A stretch of 64,000 nucleotides of DNA from contig JADJQZ010000001.1 in NCBI GenBank assembly GCA_016712465.1, forward strand, positions 2,666,001 to 2,730,000. Direction: 5' to 3'. Within the stretch, counting starts at the first letter, position 1. The number at the start of each line of letters is the position of its first letter. Under the pieces are notes generated by a model. That model searched no databases. It was given only the letters and a program-made list of their open reading frames with translations, and was not told the DNA's origin. Both the position numbers and the translations under genes were made by a program. This DNA comes from Candidatus Obscuribacter sp. GTDB lineage: Bacteria; Cyanobacteriota; Vampirovibrionia; Obscuribacterales; Obscuribacteraceae. This document shows, piece by piece, positions 17,705 to 25,666 of this stretch.

Positions 17705-18280
17705 CTATATGTCGCCGGCGATTTGCTGTCCGCTGACGGCAATTTCGCTTATTAAATTGTCCGGAAAGATAACTGGTGAGCCGCCTTCACCGGAGTAGAC
17801 GGAGACCGTGCCGGTGAATTCCCCTTTGGCGGAGGCATCGAAGGGGCTGCCTATAAATACAAAGGGATAGTCTATTTTGACGGCAATGGTGCCGTCCGGC
17901 AGGGTGGGATCAGTGCCGGTGGCTTCATATGGCAGGACGCGGATGGAGGCTCCGGCCGGCAGATCGCCCGTATTGCCCTGGGAGAGCAAATTGGCATTGC
18001 CCAGTAGCACTGCCACCGGTGCGGTGGCTTCCACTAGAGCGCCGCTCTCGTCAAAGCCTGTCACAAGTCGTCTGGCGGCGGCGTCATTGAGCTTAGCACT
18101 GGTACTGAGGCTTCTGGCTGCTTCCTGACAGGCACTGAAGATGACTTGCTTTAAATAGAAGTAGCGGCCGAAATAAAGGATCGTGATCATGATAAGTAAA
18201 AAGAAAGGCAGACTGAAAGCAAATTCCACCATGGCCTGACCACGGTGGTTTCTCTTTCCCTTGCTCTTTGCGTGTTTCAT
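17705..18280 (-). CDS. TadE-like minor pseudopilin
   Basis: This encodes 191 residues from ATG 18280. The longer frame upstream to 18538 is only the shadow of the pilin gene and hairpin region. It starts with a basic stretch, then GQAMVEFAFSLPFFLLIMIT, a prepilin-like cleavage site after Gly with Glu at +5 and a hydrophobic helix, the TadE signature. The rest is a small extracytoplasmic domain with alternating strands. TadE/F pseudopilins are processed by the TadV peptidase, which is not in this window. A pair of hairpins separates it from flp, suggesting lower expression than the major pilin. Confidence 0.75.
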   Translation of the reverse strand: MKHAKSKGKRNHRGQAMVEFAFSLPFFLLIMITILYFGRYFYLKQVIFSACQEAARSLSTSAKLNDAAARRLVTGFDESGALVEATAPVAVLLGNANLLSQGNTGDLPAGASIRVLPYEATGTDPTLPDGTIAVKIDYPFVFIGSPFDASAKGEFTGTVSVYSGEGGSPVIFPDNLISEIAVSGQQIAGDI

Positions 18281-18302
18281 GACGGAGTATCCATCTTTGA
18301 TT

Positions 18303-18351
18303 TCGACCTTCTCTGGTCGAGAGCGGGGACTTCTCTGGAAAATCCCCGCTC
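18303..18351 (-). promoter_or_regulatory. double hairpin between flp and the tad genes
   Basis: Two adjacent inverted repeats lie in the 104-bp gap after flp: a 9-bp perfect stem GAGCGGGGA/TCCCCGCTC (18321-18329 with 18343-18351) and a 6-bp stem TCGACC/GGTCGA (18303-18308 with 18315-18320). There is no clear T tract in the minus direction. A leaky terminator or an RNA-stabilising structure giving excess pilin message over the assembly genes is a reasonable inference. Confidence 0.5.
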
Positions 18352-18384
18352 TTGCGAGTACTGACTGCTTTTCAGGCGAAAAGA

Positions 18385-18606
18385 CTAGTCGACGATCCAG
18401 GGCTTGGCGGCATCGCCGGCAACCTGGATGGTGCGACCAGGTTCGGTGGATTTGGTACCGCCGTAGTTGGTGGCCTGTTCTACTTTCCAAACCATATCGC
18501 CGGCAATGTGCCCGAGGGAACCAAGAGCCACTACACAAAGAGCAGCTACACAGCCGATACCGAGAGCGTACTCAACCATGCTCTGTCCACGTTTTCTGCG
18601 ATTCAT
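18385..18606 (-). CDS. flp: Flp/Fap-type major pilin
   Basis: A 73-residue class IVb prepilin. A short basic leader (MNRRKRG) is followed by QSMVEYALGIGCVAALCVVA: cleavage is expected after Gly7, giving a mature pilin with Glu at +5 and a single hydrophobic helix that packs into the fibre core. The C-terminal ~35 residues are polar. AAAGGAG lies eight bases upstream of the ATG. It is the first gene of the tad locus, as is usual, and is set apart from the next gene by hairpins. The pilus is expected to serve surface attachment or tight adherence. Confidence 0.9.
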   Translation of the reverse strand: MNRRKRGQSMVEYALGIGCVAALCVVALGSLGHIAGDMVWKVEQATNYGGTKSTEPGRTIQVAGDAAKPWIVD

Positions 18607-18699
18607 TGATGAACTCCTTTTCTAAGCCCAAAATTCATTTAATAGATATCTGGAGGTTTCCCTACCTTGCCAATTTTTGCATTATTGCAATTTTTGTAT

Positions 18700-18759
18700 T
18701 GCGAATAATTCTCATTAGCGAACAGAGGAAAGGCTATCATTTGGTAATCTGTCAGTCAA
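18700..18759 (-). promoter_or_regulatory. putative flp promoter with Fur-type box
   Basis: On the minus strand TTGACT (18754-18759) and TAGCCT (18731-18736) are separated by 17 bp, a fair sigma-70 arrangement. About ten bases past the predicted start site, 18700-18714 reads TGAGAATTATTCGCA, one mismatch from the palindromic TGAGAATNATTCTCA form of the Fur box. Iron control of the pilus is inference. The remainder of this 358-bp gene-free gap (to 18964) holds only a small TCATCC/GGATGA inverted repeat near 18870; nothing else was recognised. Confidence 0.4.
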
Positions 18760-18964
18760 TTAAGCCCCTCTAAGAGTTCCCTGGGATTCTTCTCTGGCAA
18801 ATTGAAAGTGCCTGCCTGCTTGTGTTTGGCGAGGCGGGCTGGATTGTGGGACGGCAGAAATCATCCCGGAGGATGAGAACGAATCTTAATTAGTTGCCTC
18901 TAATCAATGACAGTTCATGTCTTCTGTCTTGAGAATGGCGTCTATGACATCTCTGTCTTGAAAT

Positions 18965-19675
18965 CTAGAAAGCGGTGCCGCCCATAATGATCTCTGTTTC
19001 GTCCCGGGCGCTCTTAAAGCCTGTGGGTTCTTTGAAGATGGAGTCGTCCAGGTTCGTTTGTTCAGCCTTTAAAGTATTGAGCAGCTGACTCAACCTGTAG
19101 CCCCTCTTGCGGGTCGTCTCATCGGTGCAGGATTCGAAATATTGCAGGCGCAGGGGAAAGCCTATTCCCGGCGGGCAGTCCGTGAGGCGGGCGCAGGCAT
19201 ACTCCATACTCTTGGGAAGGTCAAGGGCTTTAGTGGCGTAGATTTTGAGCCTGGGAATGACCTGCTTGTTTGCTTTTACATGTTCGGAGGCATAACCCTG
19301 ACAGTCAAAGCCGGCGATGGTACGCTTCTCCGTCATTCTCAGCACTTCCCGAGTGCCTGCTTTTCTGTCTTTATCGGTCAGTTTCCTCAGTCCCAGCCTT
19401 TCCGCTATGCTCTCCACCGAGATGCTGTACTTGAGCCTGGTATCCGTGTTGTACATAGTAATCATTTTGAAAGGTGCCTTGATATGCAACCTCAGGTCCA
19501 TGGCATCCATGCGAAATCTTGTTTTGGTGACATAGCAAGTGAGGCGACCATAACGGGCACTATCTTGTTTGAAGACCCAGCCGTTTTCGTTCAGGGTCAG
19601 CCCAGGGGGTATGCTCATGGCGAGGAACAAAGGCAGAAGCAGAAGCCCTCGAAACAGTAATGAATTAAATTGCAT
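18965..19675 (-). CDS. secreted protein of unknown function
   Basis: A 236-residue protein. The first ~27 residues form a signal peptide (LLFRGLLLLPLFLAMSIPPG). The mature part is strand-rich with four or five cysteines (TCYVTKTRFRMDAMDLRL, then DCQGYASEHVKANKQVI, then CARLTDCPPG). The pattern of a basic beta-sheet protein with a GFDCQGY-type central motif is reminiscent of LolA/LppX-like or DUF4412-type periplasmic proteins, but I cannot assign a family. It is divergent from the first kinase gene, 64 bp away, with a TATAAT in between. Function is unknown. Confidence 0.65.
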   Translation of the reverse strand: MQFNSLLFRGLLLLPLFLAMSIPPGLTLNENGWVFKQDSARYGRLTCYVTKTRFRMDAMDLRLHIKAPFKMITMYNTDTRLKYSISVESIAERLGLRKLTDKDRKAGTREVLRMTEKRTIAGFDCQGYASEHVKANKQVIPRLKIYATKALDLPKSMEYACARLTDCPPGIGFPLRLQYFESCTDETTRKRGYRLSQLLNTLKAEQTNLDDSIFKEPTGFKSARDETEIIMGGTAF

Positions 19676-19704
19676 TGGTCCCCGTCTCCAGGCTTGCCAT
19701 CCGA

Positions 19705-19710
19705 ATTATA
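19705..19710 (-). promoter_or_regulatory. TATAAT box for the secreted-protein gene
   Basis: A perfect minus-strand TATAAT about 30 bp upstream of the ATG at 19675, in the 64-bp divergent gap. No convincing -35 hexamer is seen at 16-18 bp. The kinase promoter on the plus strand must lie in the same gap but is not clear. Confidence 0.35.
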
Positions 19711-19739
19711 GGTGATCGTAGAGTGTTAGACTAAAGGCG

Positions 19740-21797
19740 ATGAGCGAAAATTTCGGACACAATCAGAACCTTAATCCGGCGCCCAACAGCATGACCGGCC
19801 GCATTCTTGATCGCTGGGAGATTCTGGATGCCATAGGTGAAGGCGGCATGAGCGAGGTCTATCGGGCTCGTCATGTGATCATGAACAAGATTGGGGCTGT
19901 TAAGTTTCTCAAGGCCGATCTCTCCCAGGACGAGAATGCCGTCAAGCGTTTTCAGCAGGAGGCTATGACTTCCGGGAGCCTGGCCCATACCAATGTGGTG
20001 CAAGTCTATGACTGTGGAGCTTCCGAGCATGGCTTTTATTTGATCCTTGAATTCCTTGAGGGTCTATCTCTGGCGGATCTTCTCGACAGTAGAAGGGAAG
20101 GCTCCGAGGACGGTCGGGGGCGTCTCAGTCTGGAAGAAGCTGTGCCCATCTTCTTAAAGGTCTGTCGCGGACTTGGCCATGCCCATGCCAAAGGGATTGT
20201 GCACCGCGACATGAAACCAAGCAACATCATGTTGATTCAGGGCGGCGGAGATATTAAGGATGCCCAGGTCAAACTGGTGGACTTCGGAATTGCCAAGTTT
20301 GTCCAGAGCGCCGGGCGAGAAGCCCATTCCCTCACCAGAACCGGTGAGGTTTTCGGCTCCCCCGTCTACATGAGCCCTGAGCAGTGTATGGGCAGGGCTG
20401 TGGACGGACGAGCCGATGTCTACTCCCTCGGTTGTCTTATGTTCGAGGCGCTCACGGGCCGTAAGCTCATTAACGGGCGCAATGCCACCGAAACCATGAT
20501 CAAACATGTTGAAGAAAAGCCCGATCTGAGTCTTCTTGAGCGCATGGCGGCAGAGTCGGAAGCATACGCCATGCTCAAGTCCATCGTGGAGCGTTGCCTG
20601 GAGAAGGACCCCAACAATCGCTTTGCAGACATGGAAGAGTTGGAAGAGTCTCTTCTTGCCATACCTCTCGTTAAGGAGTCCGACAATAAGAACCGCAAGC
20701 CTGACAAAAACGAAAAGGACGTGCGGCTCCTCATCTTTTCACTTTTGACGGCGGCGGTTGCCACTGTCTCTGTCATGTCCCTTGCCGTCTATTCACTCTG
20801 GCCCGTAGCCAGGGTACAGGAGCATTTGCTGCAGTTGAAGTTGCCTTTGCCGCCTCTCAGTTATAGACCGGCATTGCCACCGGGTCTCATGGACCGGAAG
20901 ACGAAGATTCTCATGAATGACAGTTCCCTCTCTCTGGTTTCCGGCGACGCCAAGGCCCCCAACGGACAGACTTTGAAAAGTCAGGTGCAGACTCTTCTTG
21001 CTGCCGCCGCCCTCTTTCTAGAGGAGAAGAATTATCTGGAGGCCGGTTCTCGTTACACCAAAGCCTATGAGCGGCTGAAGGAATTCGATAAATGTACCTA
21101 TGAAGAAGGTGGCAGCGGCAATCGGCGCGACAGGCTAATCAGTGCCACCGGTGCGGTCTGGACCTATTATCAGTTGGATCGTATGAAGAAGCAGCGTGCC
21201 CTGGCTTCCGGTCTGGCGGTTTCTTCCCGGCCCAGTCGGGAACTGGTGGAAAGCGAGCACACTCTGGAAGATTTGCTGGATGAAGCGGAAATTGTAGAAA
21301 AGGGTGATCCCATCTGGTTGAACCGCGCCTACACTGTCTTTGCCCTGGTTCTGGAGGAACAGCAAGACCTGGTTAAGGCCCTGGAAGTCATCAATAAAGA
21401 TCTGAAACTGGACAGGCAGGTTGTGGACGGCGATCCTTTTACGCCCTACGGCTGGGCCCTGAAGAAGGCTAATCTGGCGGAACTCTGTCGAATTACCGAG
21501 AAATTTGATAAGGAAAAGGACCCTTACCAGAATGCTCTGGCGGACCTTGCGAAAGCCGGTTACGGGAAGACGCCCCAGGAAGAGAAAGTGATGGCGCAAC
21601 TGCGCTTTCACCACGGACTTTATTTGCTGGAGTTGGAACATGCCGGTGCCTATAAGGCGGCCTTTGAGGAATTTTCCCGCTCTCTGCCTACTTTGAGCGG
21701 AGTGGAGCGTTCAGCCTGCGCCGGTTATGCATATGAGTCCATAAAGCATTATGATTGGTTTGGCTCGCTTCTGTTCAGATTCAAAAATGCAATTTAG
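19740..21797 (+). CDS. membrane Ser/Thr protein kinase with C-terminal helical repeats
   Basis: A 685-residue Hanks-type kinase. The catalytic domain spans about residues 20-300: Gly-rich loop IGEGGMSEVYRA, the AVK lysine (GAVKFLK), HRDMKPSNIML around residue 155, DFGIAK, and the SPEQC form of the APE motif, so all key catalytic residues are present. A transmembrane helix follows near residues 327-356 (LLIFSLLTAAVATVSVMSLA). The outer part is ~320 residues of TPR-like helices. The layout is that of PknB-like receptor kinases with an external sensor, here a helical-repeat one. It lies 16 bp upstream of a second kinase of the same design and is presumably cotranscribed with it. Confidence 0.9.
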   Translation: MSENFGHNQNLNPAPNSMTGRILDRWEILDAIGEGGMSEVYRARHVIMNKIGAVKFLKADLSQDENAVKRFQQEAMTSGSLAHTNVVQVYDCGASEHGFYLILEFLEGLSLADLLDSRREGSEDGRGRLSLEEAVPIFLKVCRGLGHAHAKGIVHRDMKPSNIMLIQGGGDIKDAQVKLVDFGIAKFVQSAGREAHSLTRTGEVFGSPVYMSPEQCMGRAVDGRADVYSLGCLMFEALTGRKLINGRNATETMIKHVEEKPDLSLLERMAAESEAYAMLKSIVERCLEKDPNNRFADMEELEESLLAIPLVKESDNKNRKPDKNEKDVRLLIFSLLTAAVATVSVMSLAVYSLWPVARVQEHLLQLKLPLPPLSYRPALPPGLMDRKTKILMNDSSLSLVSGDAKAPNGQTLKSQVQTLLAAAALFLEEKNYLEAGSRYTKAYERLKEFDKCTYEEGGSGNRRDRLISATGAVWTYYQLDRMKKQRALASGLAVSSRPSRELVESEHTLEDLLDEAEIVEKGDPIWLNRAYTVFALVLEEQQDLVKALEVINKDLKLDRQVVDGDPFTPYGWALKKANLAELCRITEKFDKEKDPYQNALADLAKAGYGKTPQEEKVMAQLRFHHGLYLLELEHAGAYKAAFEEFSRSLPTLSGVERSACAGYAYESIKHYDWFGSLLFRFKNAI

Positions 21798-21813
21798 GTG
21801 AATGAGTTAAAGC

Positions 21814-23811
21814 ATGACTTCCGGAAAAGACAAGTTCAACCTGCAAAAAGACGAACAGGGTTTTATCGGCAAAGATAGCTTTGTCGGTAAAGTCATAGAC
21901 CATTATGAGGTAGAGGAAAAGATAGCTGAAGGCGGACTCAGTGCCGTTTACAGGGCCACCGATACTAACAATCGGCAGACGGTTGTACTGAAGATAATCC
22001 ACAAGCATCTGATTTCTTCCATCAAAAATTATAAGAAGCTGGAACAGAAGATAAGGGTTCTTATCAACCTGAGCGACCCCCATATTGCCACCTACAAAGA
22101 CGTGGTCTTTGCCGATGGGCGGGTGGTGCTGGTGATGAAGCCCTTCATCTTCGAGAGTCTCGAAGATCTGCTTTCGAAAACAGGACACATTGGCCCGGAA
22201 AGGGCCGTGGGTATTTTCATTCAGGTCTGCCAGGCCATGGAAGCGGCTAATAAAGCCGATATCGTGCACCGGGATTTGAAGCCGAGCAATATTATCATTC
22301 TCGATAACCAGAAATTTTCCGACGACATTATGGTTCTCGATTTCGGCATTGCCAAAATAATTGCCGACGAAACCGAAGGCGGCAAGTCTGAACAATTTAT
22401 GACTCGCACGCGGGAAACCTTCGGCAGTCCTCTCTATCTTAGCCCGGAACAGTGCGCCGGTAAAAAAGTTGATTTGCGCTCGGATATATATTCGCTGGGT
22501 TGCGTCATTTATGAATCTTTGACCGGCAAGCCGCCCTTCGTGGGCAAGAACGTGCTGGAAACCGCCTACAAGCACATGAATGATAATCCCCGCCCCATGG
22601 GCCTGGATGTCTCCATGGAGCCGGTTTCTTCTCGCTTCGAAGATGTGGTGAGCAAGTGTCTGGCCAAAGACCCGGACAATCGCTATCAATCCGCCCACGA
22701 ATTAGCCAGTGATCTCGACTTGATCATGACCGCTTCCGATTCCGAATGGGAAAACACAGCCTATGTCTATCAGGAAGTCACTCCCCGCAAGAAGGAAGGT
22801 CGCGGCGGTAAGCGCATCTCCGTAGAGGCTTTGATCTGGACTTCGGCCATAGTCATCCTGGTGGGTATAGTCGGCTTCTGGTCCTGGTTTATTTTGAAGC
22901 CGGAGGGCTCCAAGAAATATCCCAGTTTTGATAACGATCAACTCTGGCTGGTGGCAGGTCAGAACAAACCCACGCCGGTGGATGACTTCGGCAATAAAGA
23001 GGAATCCAACAAACTCACCTTGCAGAATATCGAAAGAGATATGGGCACCAATTGCCGCGAGTATGCCGATGCTCTTCTGGTACTGGTGCAGCTCTACTAC
23101 GATTGTCAGCACTGGAATGATGCCGAACAATATTCCAAGAAACTGGTGAGCGTTACCGAGAAGTTGGAAAAAGACGGACAGGAAGGACCGGGACCGCTTT
23201 CGGAATGTTTCCGCATGGTGGCTTACGCGGCCTTCCGGGCCGGTGATTACACTGAGGCAGTCAATGCCGCCAATCGCTCGGTGGAACTGGCTTACGGCAA
23301 AGAGACCTTGAACGGCTCCACCATTCAGTGCTTGCGTATTTTAGGCGATGTCTTTTCCAGGCAAAATAAATTGCGCAAGGCGGCCGAAGTTTATAACCGC
23401 CTCTTTGCCATTGCCGATCAAGATAAAGAACAGCATCCCACCATTTACTGGGAGGCTACCGCTAAGTTCGCCGATGTCTACCGGCGTCTGGGTGACTTTG
23501 GAGAAGCGGAGCGCTTCTACAAGCTCGGTCTGGAGTGGTGGCGCTCGCACGGCATGCCCGACAATATCTGGGCCGCCAGGGCCCTCTATGGCTATGCTCT
23601 GGTGCTCAACAGTGAGAACAAACACAAAGAAGCCGAAGATGCCCTCAAGGAAGATCTAGCTTTGATCAAGCGTCTTCCCAATCCGGATCTTGGTCTGGTT
23701 GGTGCCGTGCGCAGGCAATACGTGGAGACCATGTGGCACTCCAATTGGATGGGTGCCGTCTCCGCGCAGTTTGGCAAACTAGAACTAGATGGGCAGACCA
23801 AGCCTAAGTAG
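21814..23811 (+). CDS. membrane Ser/Thr protein kinase with TPR domain
   Basis: A 665-residue Hanks-type kinase. Motifs are IAEGGLSAVYRA (Gly loop, first Gly replaced by Ala), VVLKIIHK with the ATP lysine, HRDLKPSNIIIL near residue 151, DFGIAK, and GSPLYLSPEQC. One transmembrane helix lies at about residues 340-362 (IWTSAIVILVGIVGFWSWFIL). The C-terminal part has TPR units (VAYAAFRAGDYTEAVNAANR, then EAERFYKLGLEW). Together with the preceding paralogue it suggests two receptor kinases reading envelope protein interactions. It converges on a TPR gene; the two stops are only 10 bp apart. Confidence 0.9.
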   Translation: MTSGKDKFNLQKDEQGFIGKDSFVGKVIDHYEVEEKIAEGGLSAVYRATDTNNRQTVVLKIIHKHLISSIKNYKKLEQKIRVLINLSDPHIATYKDVVFADGRVVLVMKPFIFESLEDLLSKTGHIGPERAVGIFIQVCQAMEAANKADIVHRDLKPSNIIILDNQKFSDDIMVLDFGIAKIIADETEGGKSEQFMTRTRETFGSPLYLSPEQCAGKKVDLRSDIYSLGCVIYESLTGKPPFVGKNVLETAYKHMNDNPRPMGLDVSMEPVSSRFEDVVSKCLAKDPDNRYQSAHELASDLDLIMTASDSEWENTAYVYQEVTPRKKEGRGGKRISVEALIWTSAIVILVGIVGFWSWFILKPEGSKKYPSFDNDQLWLVAGQNKPTPVDDFGNKEESNKLTLQNIERDMGTNCREYADALLVLVQLYYDCQHWNDAEQYSKKLVSVTEKLEKDGQEGPGPLSECFRMVAYAAFRAGDYTEAVNAANRSVELAYGKETLNGSTIQCLRILGDVFSRQNKLRKAAEVYNRLFAIADQDKEQHPTIYWEATAKFADVYRRLGDFGEAERFYKLGLEWWRSHGMPDNIWAARALYGYALVLNSENKHKEAEDALKEDLALIKRLPNPDLGLVGAVRRQYVETMWHSNWMGAVSAQFGKLELDGQTKPK

Positions 23812-23815
23812 GCTT
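23800..23815. terminator. short inverted repeat at convergent gene ends
   Basis: AAGCCTA/TAGGCTT arms with a 2-nt loop include the stop of the second kinase and are followed by a T-rich stretch on the plus strand. The stem is small, so it is at best a weak terminator between the convergent genes. Confidence 0.3.
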
Positions 23816-23821
23816 GCTTTC

Positions 23822-24880
23822 TTACTTGGTCTTTGCCAGCTTGTTCATGGCTTCCAGAGCTATTTTGGAATCCGGTTTGATTTCCAGAGCCTTCTTGTAC
23901 TCAGACAAAGCTGATTCGCGCTGTCCCTGCTTTTCCAGGAACTGAGCATACTCAACATGGGCCGTTACGTCTCTGGGAGCCAGTTTGATGGCGCCTTTGA
24001 ATTCAGTTTCGGCCGCTTTGTTATCACCAAGGGCGGCAAGGGCCGTGGCCAGTCTTCTTTTAGCCGGTGAGAAATTGGGCACGGTCTTGAGGGCTTTCTT
24101 CTGGTTCTCCACAGCGCCTTTGTAGTCGCCTTGCTTCTCCAGCATCCAACCCAGTCCGCTCAGAGCGTTGGGATGTCCGGGAGCCAGCTTGAGAGCGTCT
24201 TTGAAGGATTGAACGGCAGACTGTGTGTCGCCGGATTCAGCGTAGATATTTCCCAGGTTGATATGGGCTTCCGGTACCCGCTTATCGAGGGTGATTGCTT
24301 GCTGCTCGGCTTCGATGGCCTGAGGGTACTTGCCCTGTTGGGCCAGGAGCACGCCCAGGTTAATGAGAGGCGAGGCGTCTTTGCTGTTGATTTCAGTTGC
24401 CTTGCGGTAGGCGGCAATGGCTTCGTCGATTTTGCCCATGTGAGTACAGGCAAAGCCCAGGTCCATATGGGAGCGGAAACTTGTCGGTTTGAGTTTGCAA
24501 GCTTCCTGGAATTCGCCCAGGGCATCCTGCATCTTGCCCTGGTTAGCCAGTACCTGACCGAGTACCACGTGGGGAAGGAAGTTTTTGCCATCAAGTTTGA
24601 TGGACTGTTTGCACTCGAGGATGGCCGTCTCGTAATCTTCCATGGCGGCAAGAACGGCTCCCAGTCTCTGGTGAGCTTTGGCGTTGCCGGGTTCCTGGCG
24701 GATTACTTCCCGAAATTGATTGGCCGCTTCCTTCAGATTCATTTTCTGGTAGGCAGCTTCGCCCTTTTTCATGGCTTCGCTTTCCTGGGCGAGTGCCGGC
24801 AGAGCCAGTGTGGTCATGGCACAGAGGGTGGTGGACAATACTTTGGCCGCGGCACCTTTCAGTTCCTGTCTAAAATTCAT
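23822..24880 (-). CDS. periplasmic TPR protein
   Basis: This encodes 352 residues from ATG 24880, chosen over an upstream start at 24946 because AAGGAG lies seven bases before it and a typical signal peptide begins there (ending TLALPALAQ). About eight consecutive 34-residue TPRs fill the rest, with very regular units such as AHINLGNIYAESGDTQSAVQ and NALSGLGWMLEKQGDYKGAV. The near-perfect repeats suggest an extended superhelical scaffold outside the cytoplasm. It follows deoC with only 13 bp between, so it may be cotranscribed with it. No partner is evident. Confidence 0.8.
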   Translation of the reverse strand: MNFRQELKGAAAKVLSTTLCAMTTLALPALAQESEAMKKGEAAYQKMNLKEAANQFREVIRQEPGNAKAHQRLGAVLAAMEDYETAILECKQSIKLDGKNFLPHVVLGQVLANQGKMQDALGEFQEACKLKPTSFRSHMDLGFACTHMGKIDEAIAAYRKATEINSKDASPLINLGVLLAQQGKYPQAIEAEQQAITLDKRVPEAHINLGNIYAESGDTQSAVQSFKDALKLAPGHPNALSGLGWMLEKQGDYKGAVENQKKALKTVPNFSPAKRRLATALAALGDNKAAETEFKGAIKLAPRDVTAHVEYAQFLEKQGQRESALSEYKKALEIKPDSKIALEAMNKLAKTK

Positions 24881-24893
24881 TTCGATCTCCTTG

Positions 24894-25604
24894 CTAGTAG
24901 GCGGCGGCTGTTTTTTCGTCTTCTTTTGGTGAAGAACCGCTTTCACCTTTGACTATTTCTATGGAGGCGGATGTTCCCAATCTGGTGGCTCCGGCCTCAA
25001 TTAAGGATTTGGCTTTGGCGTAGTCGCGAATGCCGGCCGAGGCTTTAATGCCGAGCTTGGCTCCAGCCAGGGCTTTTTTGATTAGCTCGATATCGGCTAC
25101 GGTGGCACCCTTGCCGTCTTTGACAAATCCGGTGGATGTCTTGACCATGGCCGCTCCTGCTTTTACGCAGCATTCGGTGGCCTGTACTTTCTCATCATCG
25201 GATAGCAAATCGCATTCGATAATGACTTTTACCGGCACATTCTTGGCCGCTCTCACCACAGACTTGATTTCTTCGGTGACGTAGTCGAGTTCGCCGCCTT
25301 TGAGGGCGCCCACGTTGATCACCATGTCTATTTCTTCGGCACCTTCCGATACTGCTTTATTGGTTTCGGCAATTTTTGTATCGGTGAGATTGGCGCCCAG
25401 GGGAAAGCCAATTACGGTAGCTACCGCCACTTTCGAGGAAGAAAGCTCCTTGACGGCCTGGCGAACGAAGCAGGGATTAACACAAACAGCATAGAAGTTA
25501 TGCTGAATTGCTTCTTGACAAAGCTTGCTCACCTCGGTCTTGGTAGCCTGAGGGAGAAGCAGTGTGTGGTCGATGTATTTGGCTATTTCAGCTGTTTTAG
25601 ACAC
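24894..25604 (-). CDS. deoC: deoxyribose-phosphate aldolase
   Basis: A 236-residue class I aldolase that splits 2-deoxyribose 5-phosphate into glyceraldehyde 3-phosphate and acetaldehyde. The Schiff-base lysine lies in MVKTSTGF and the proton-relay lysine in GIKASAGIRD; the TIM-barrel landmarks YIDHTLL, GFPLGAN and DMVINVGALKGG are all present. I start at GTG 25604, with AGGA upstream, rather than the TTG at 25625, which fits the usual length (~220-250). A Ser/Lys/Asp-rich tail extends past the barrel. Its neighbours carB (upstream) and a TPR gene (downstream) do not point to a nucleoside-catabolic operon. Confidence 0.93.
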   Translation of the reverse strand: MSKTAEIAKYIDHTLLLPQATKTEVSKLCQEAIQHNFYAVCVNPCFVRQAVKELSSSKVAVATVIGFPLGANLTDTKIAETNKAVSEGAEEIDMVINVGALKGGELDYVTEEIKSVVRAAKNVPVKVIIECDLLSDDEKVQATECCVKAGAAMVKTSTGFVKDGKGATVADIELIKKALAGAKLGIKASAGIRDYAKAKSLIEAGATRLGTSASIEIVKGESGSSPKEDEKTAAAY

Positions 25605-25666
25605 GATTTCAGTCCTGTAAAACAAGAGTTTTGCAGGATTATAGCCTTTAAGCCCCGGGACTTACC

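Noticed and set aside
17705..18538. Longer start for the TadE-like gene
   Set aside because: The extra N-terminal part is the out-of-frame shadow of flp and the hairpins; the ATG at 18280 gives a normal TadE-like start.
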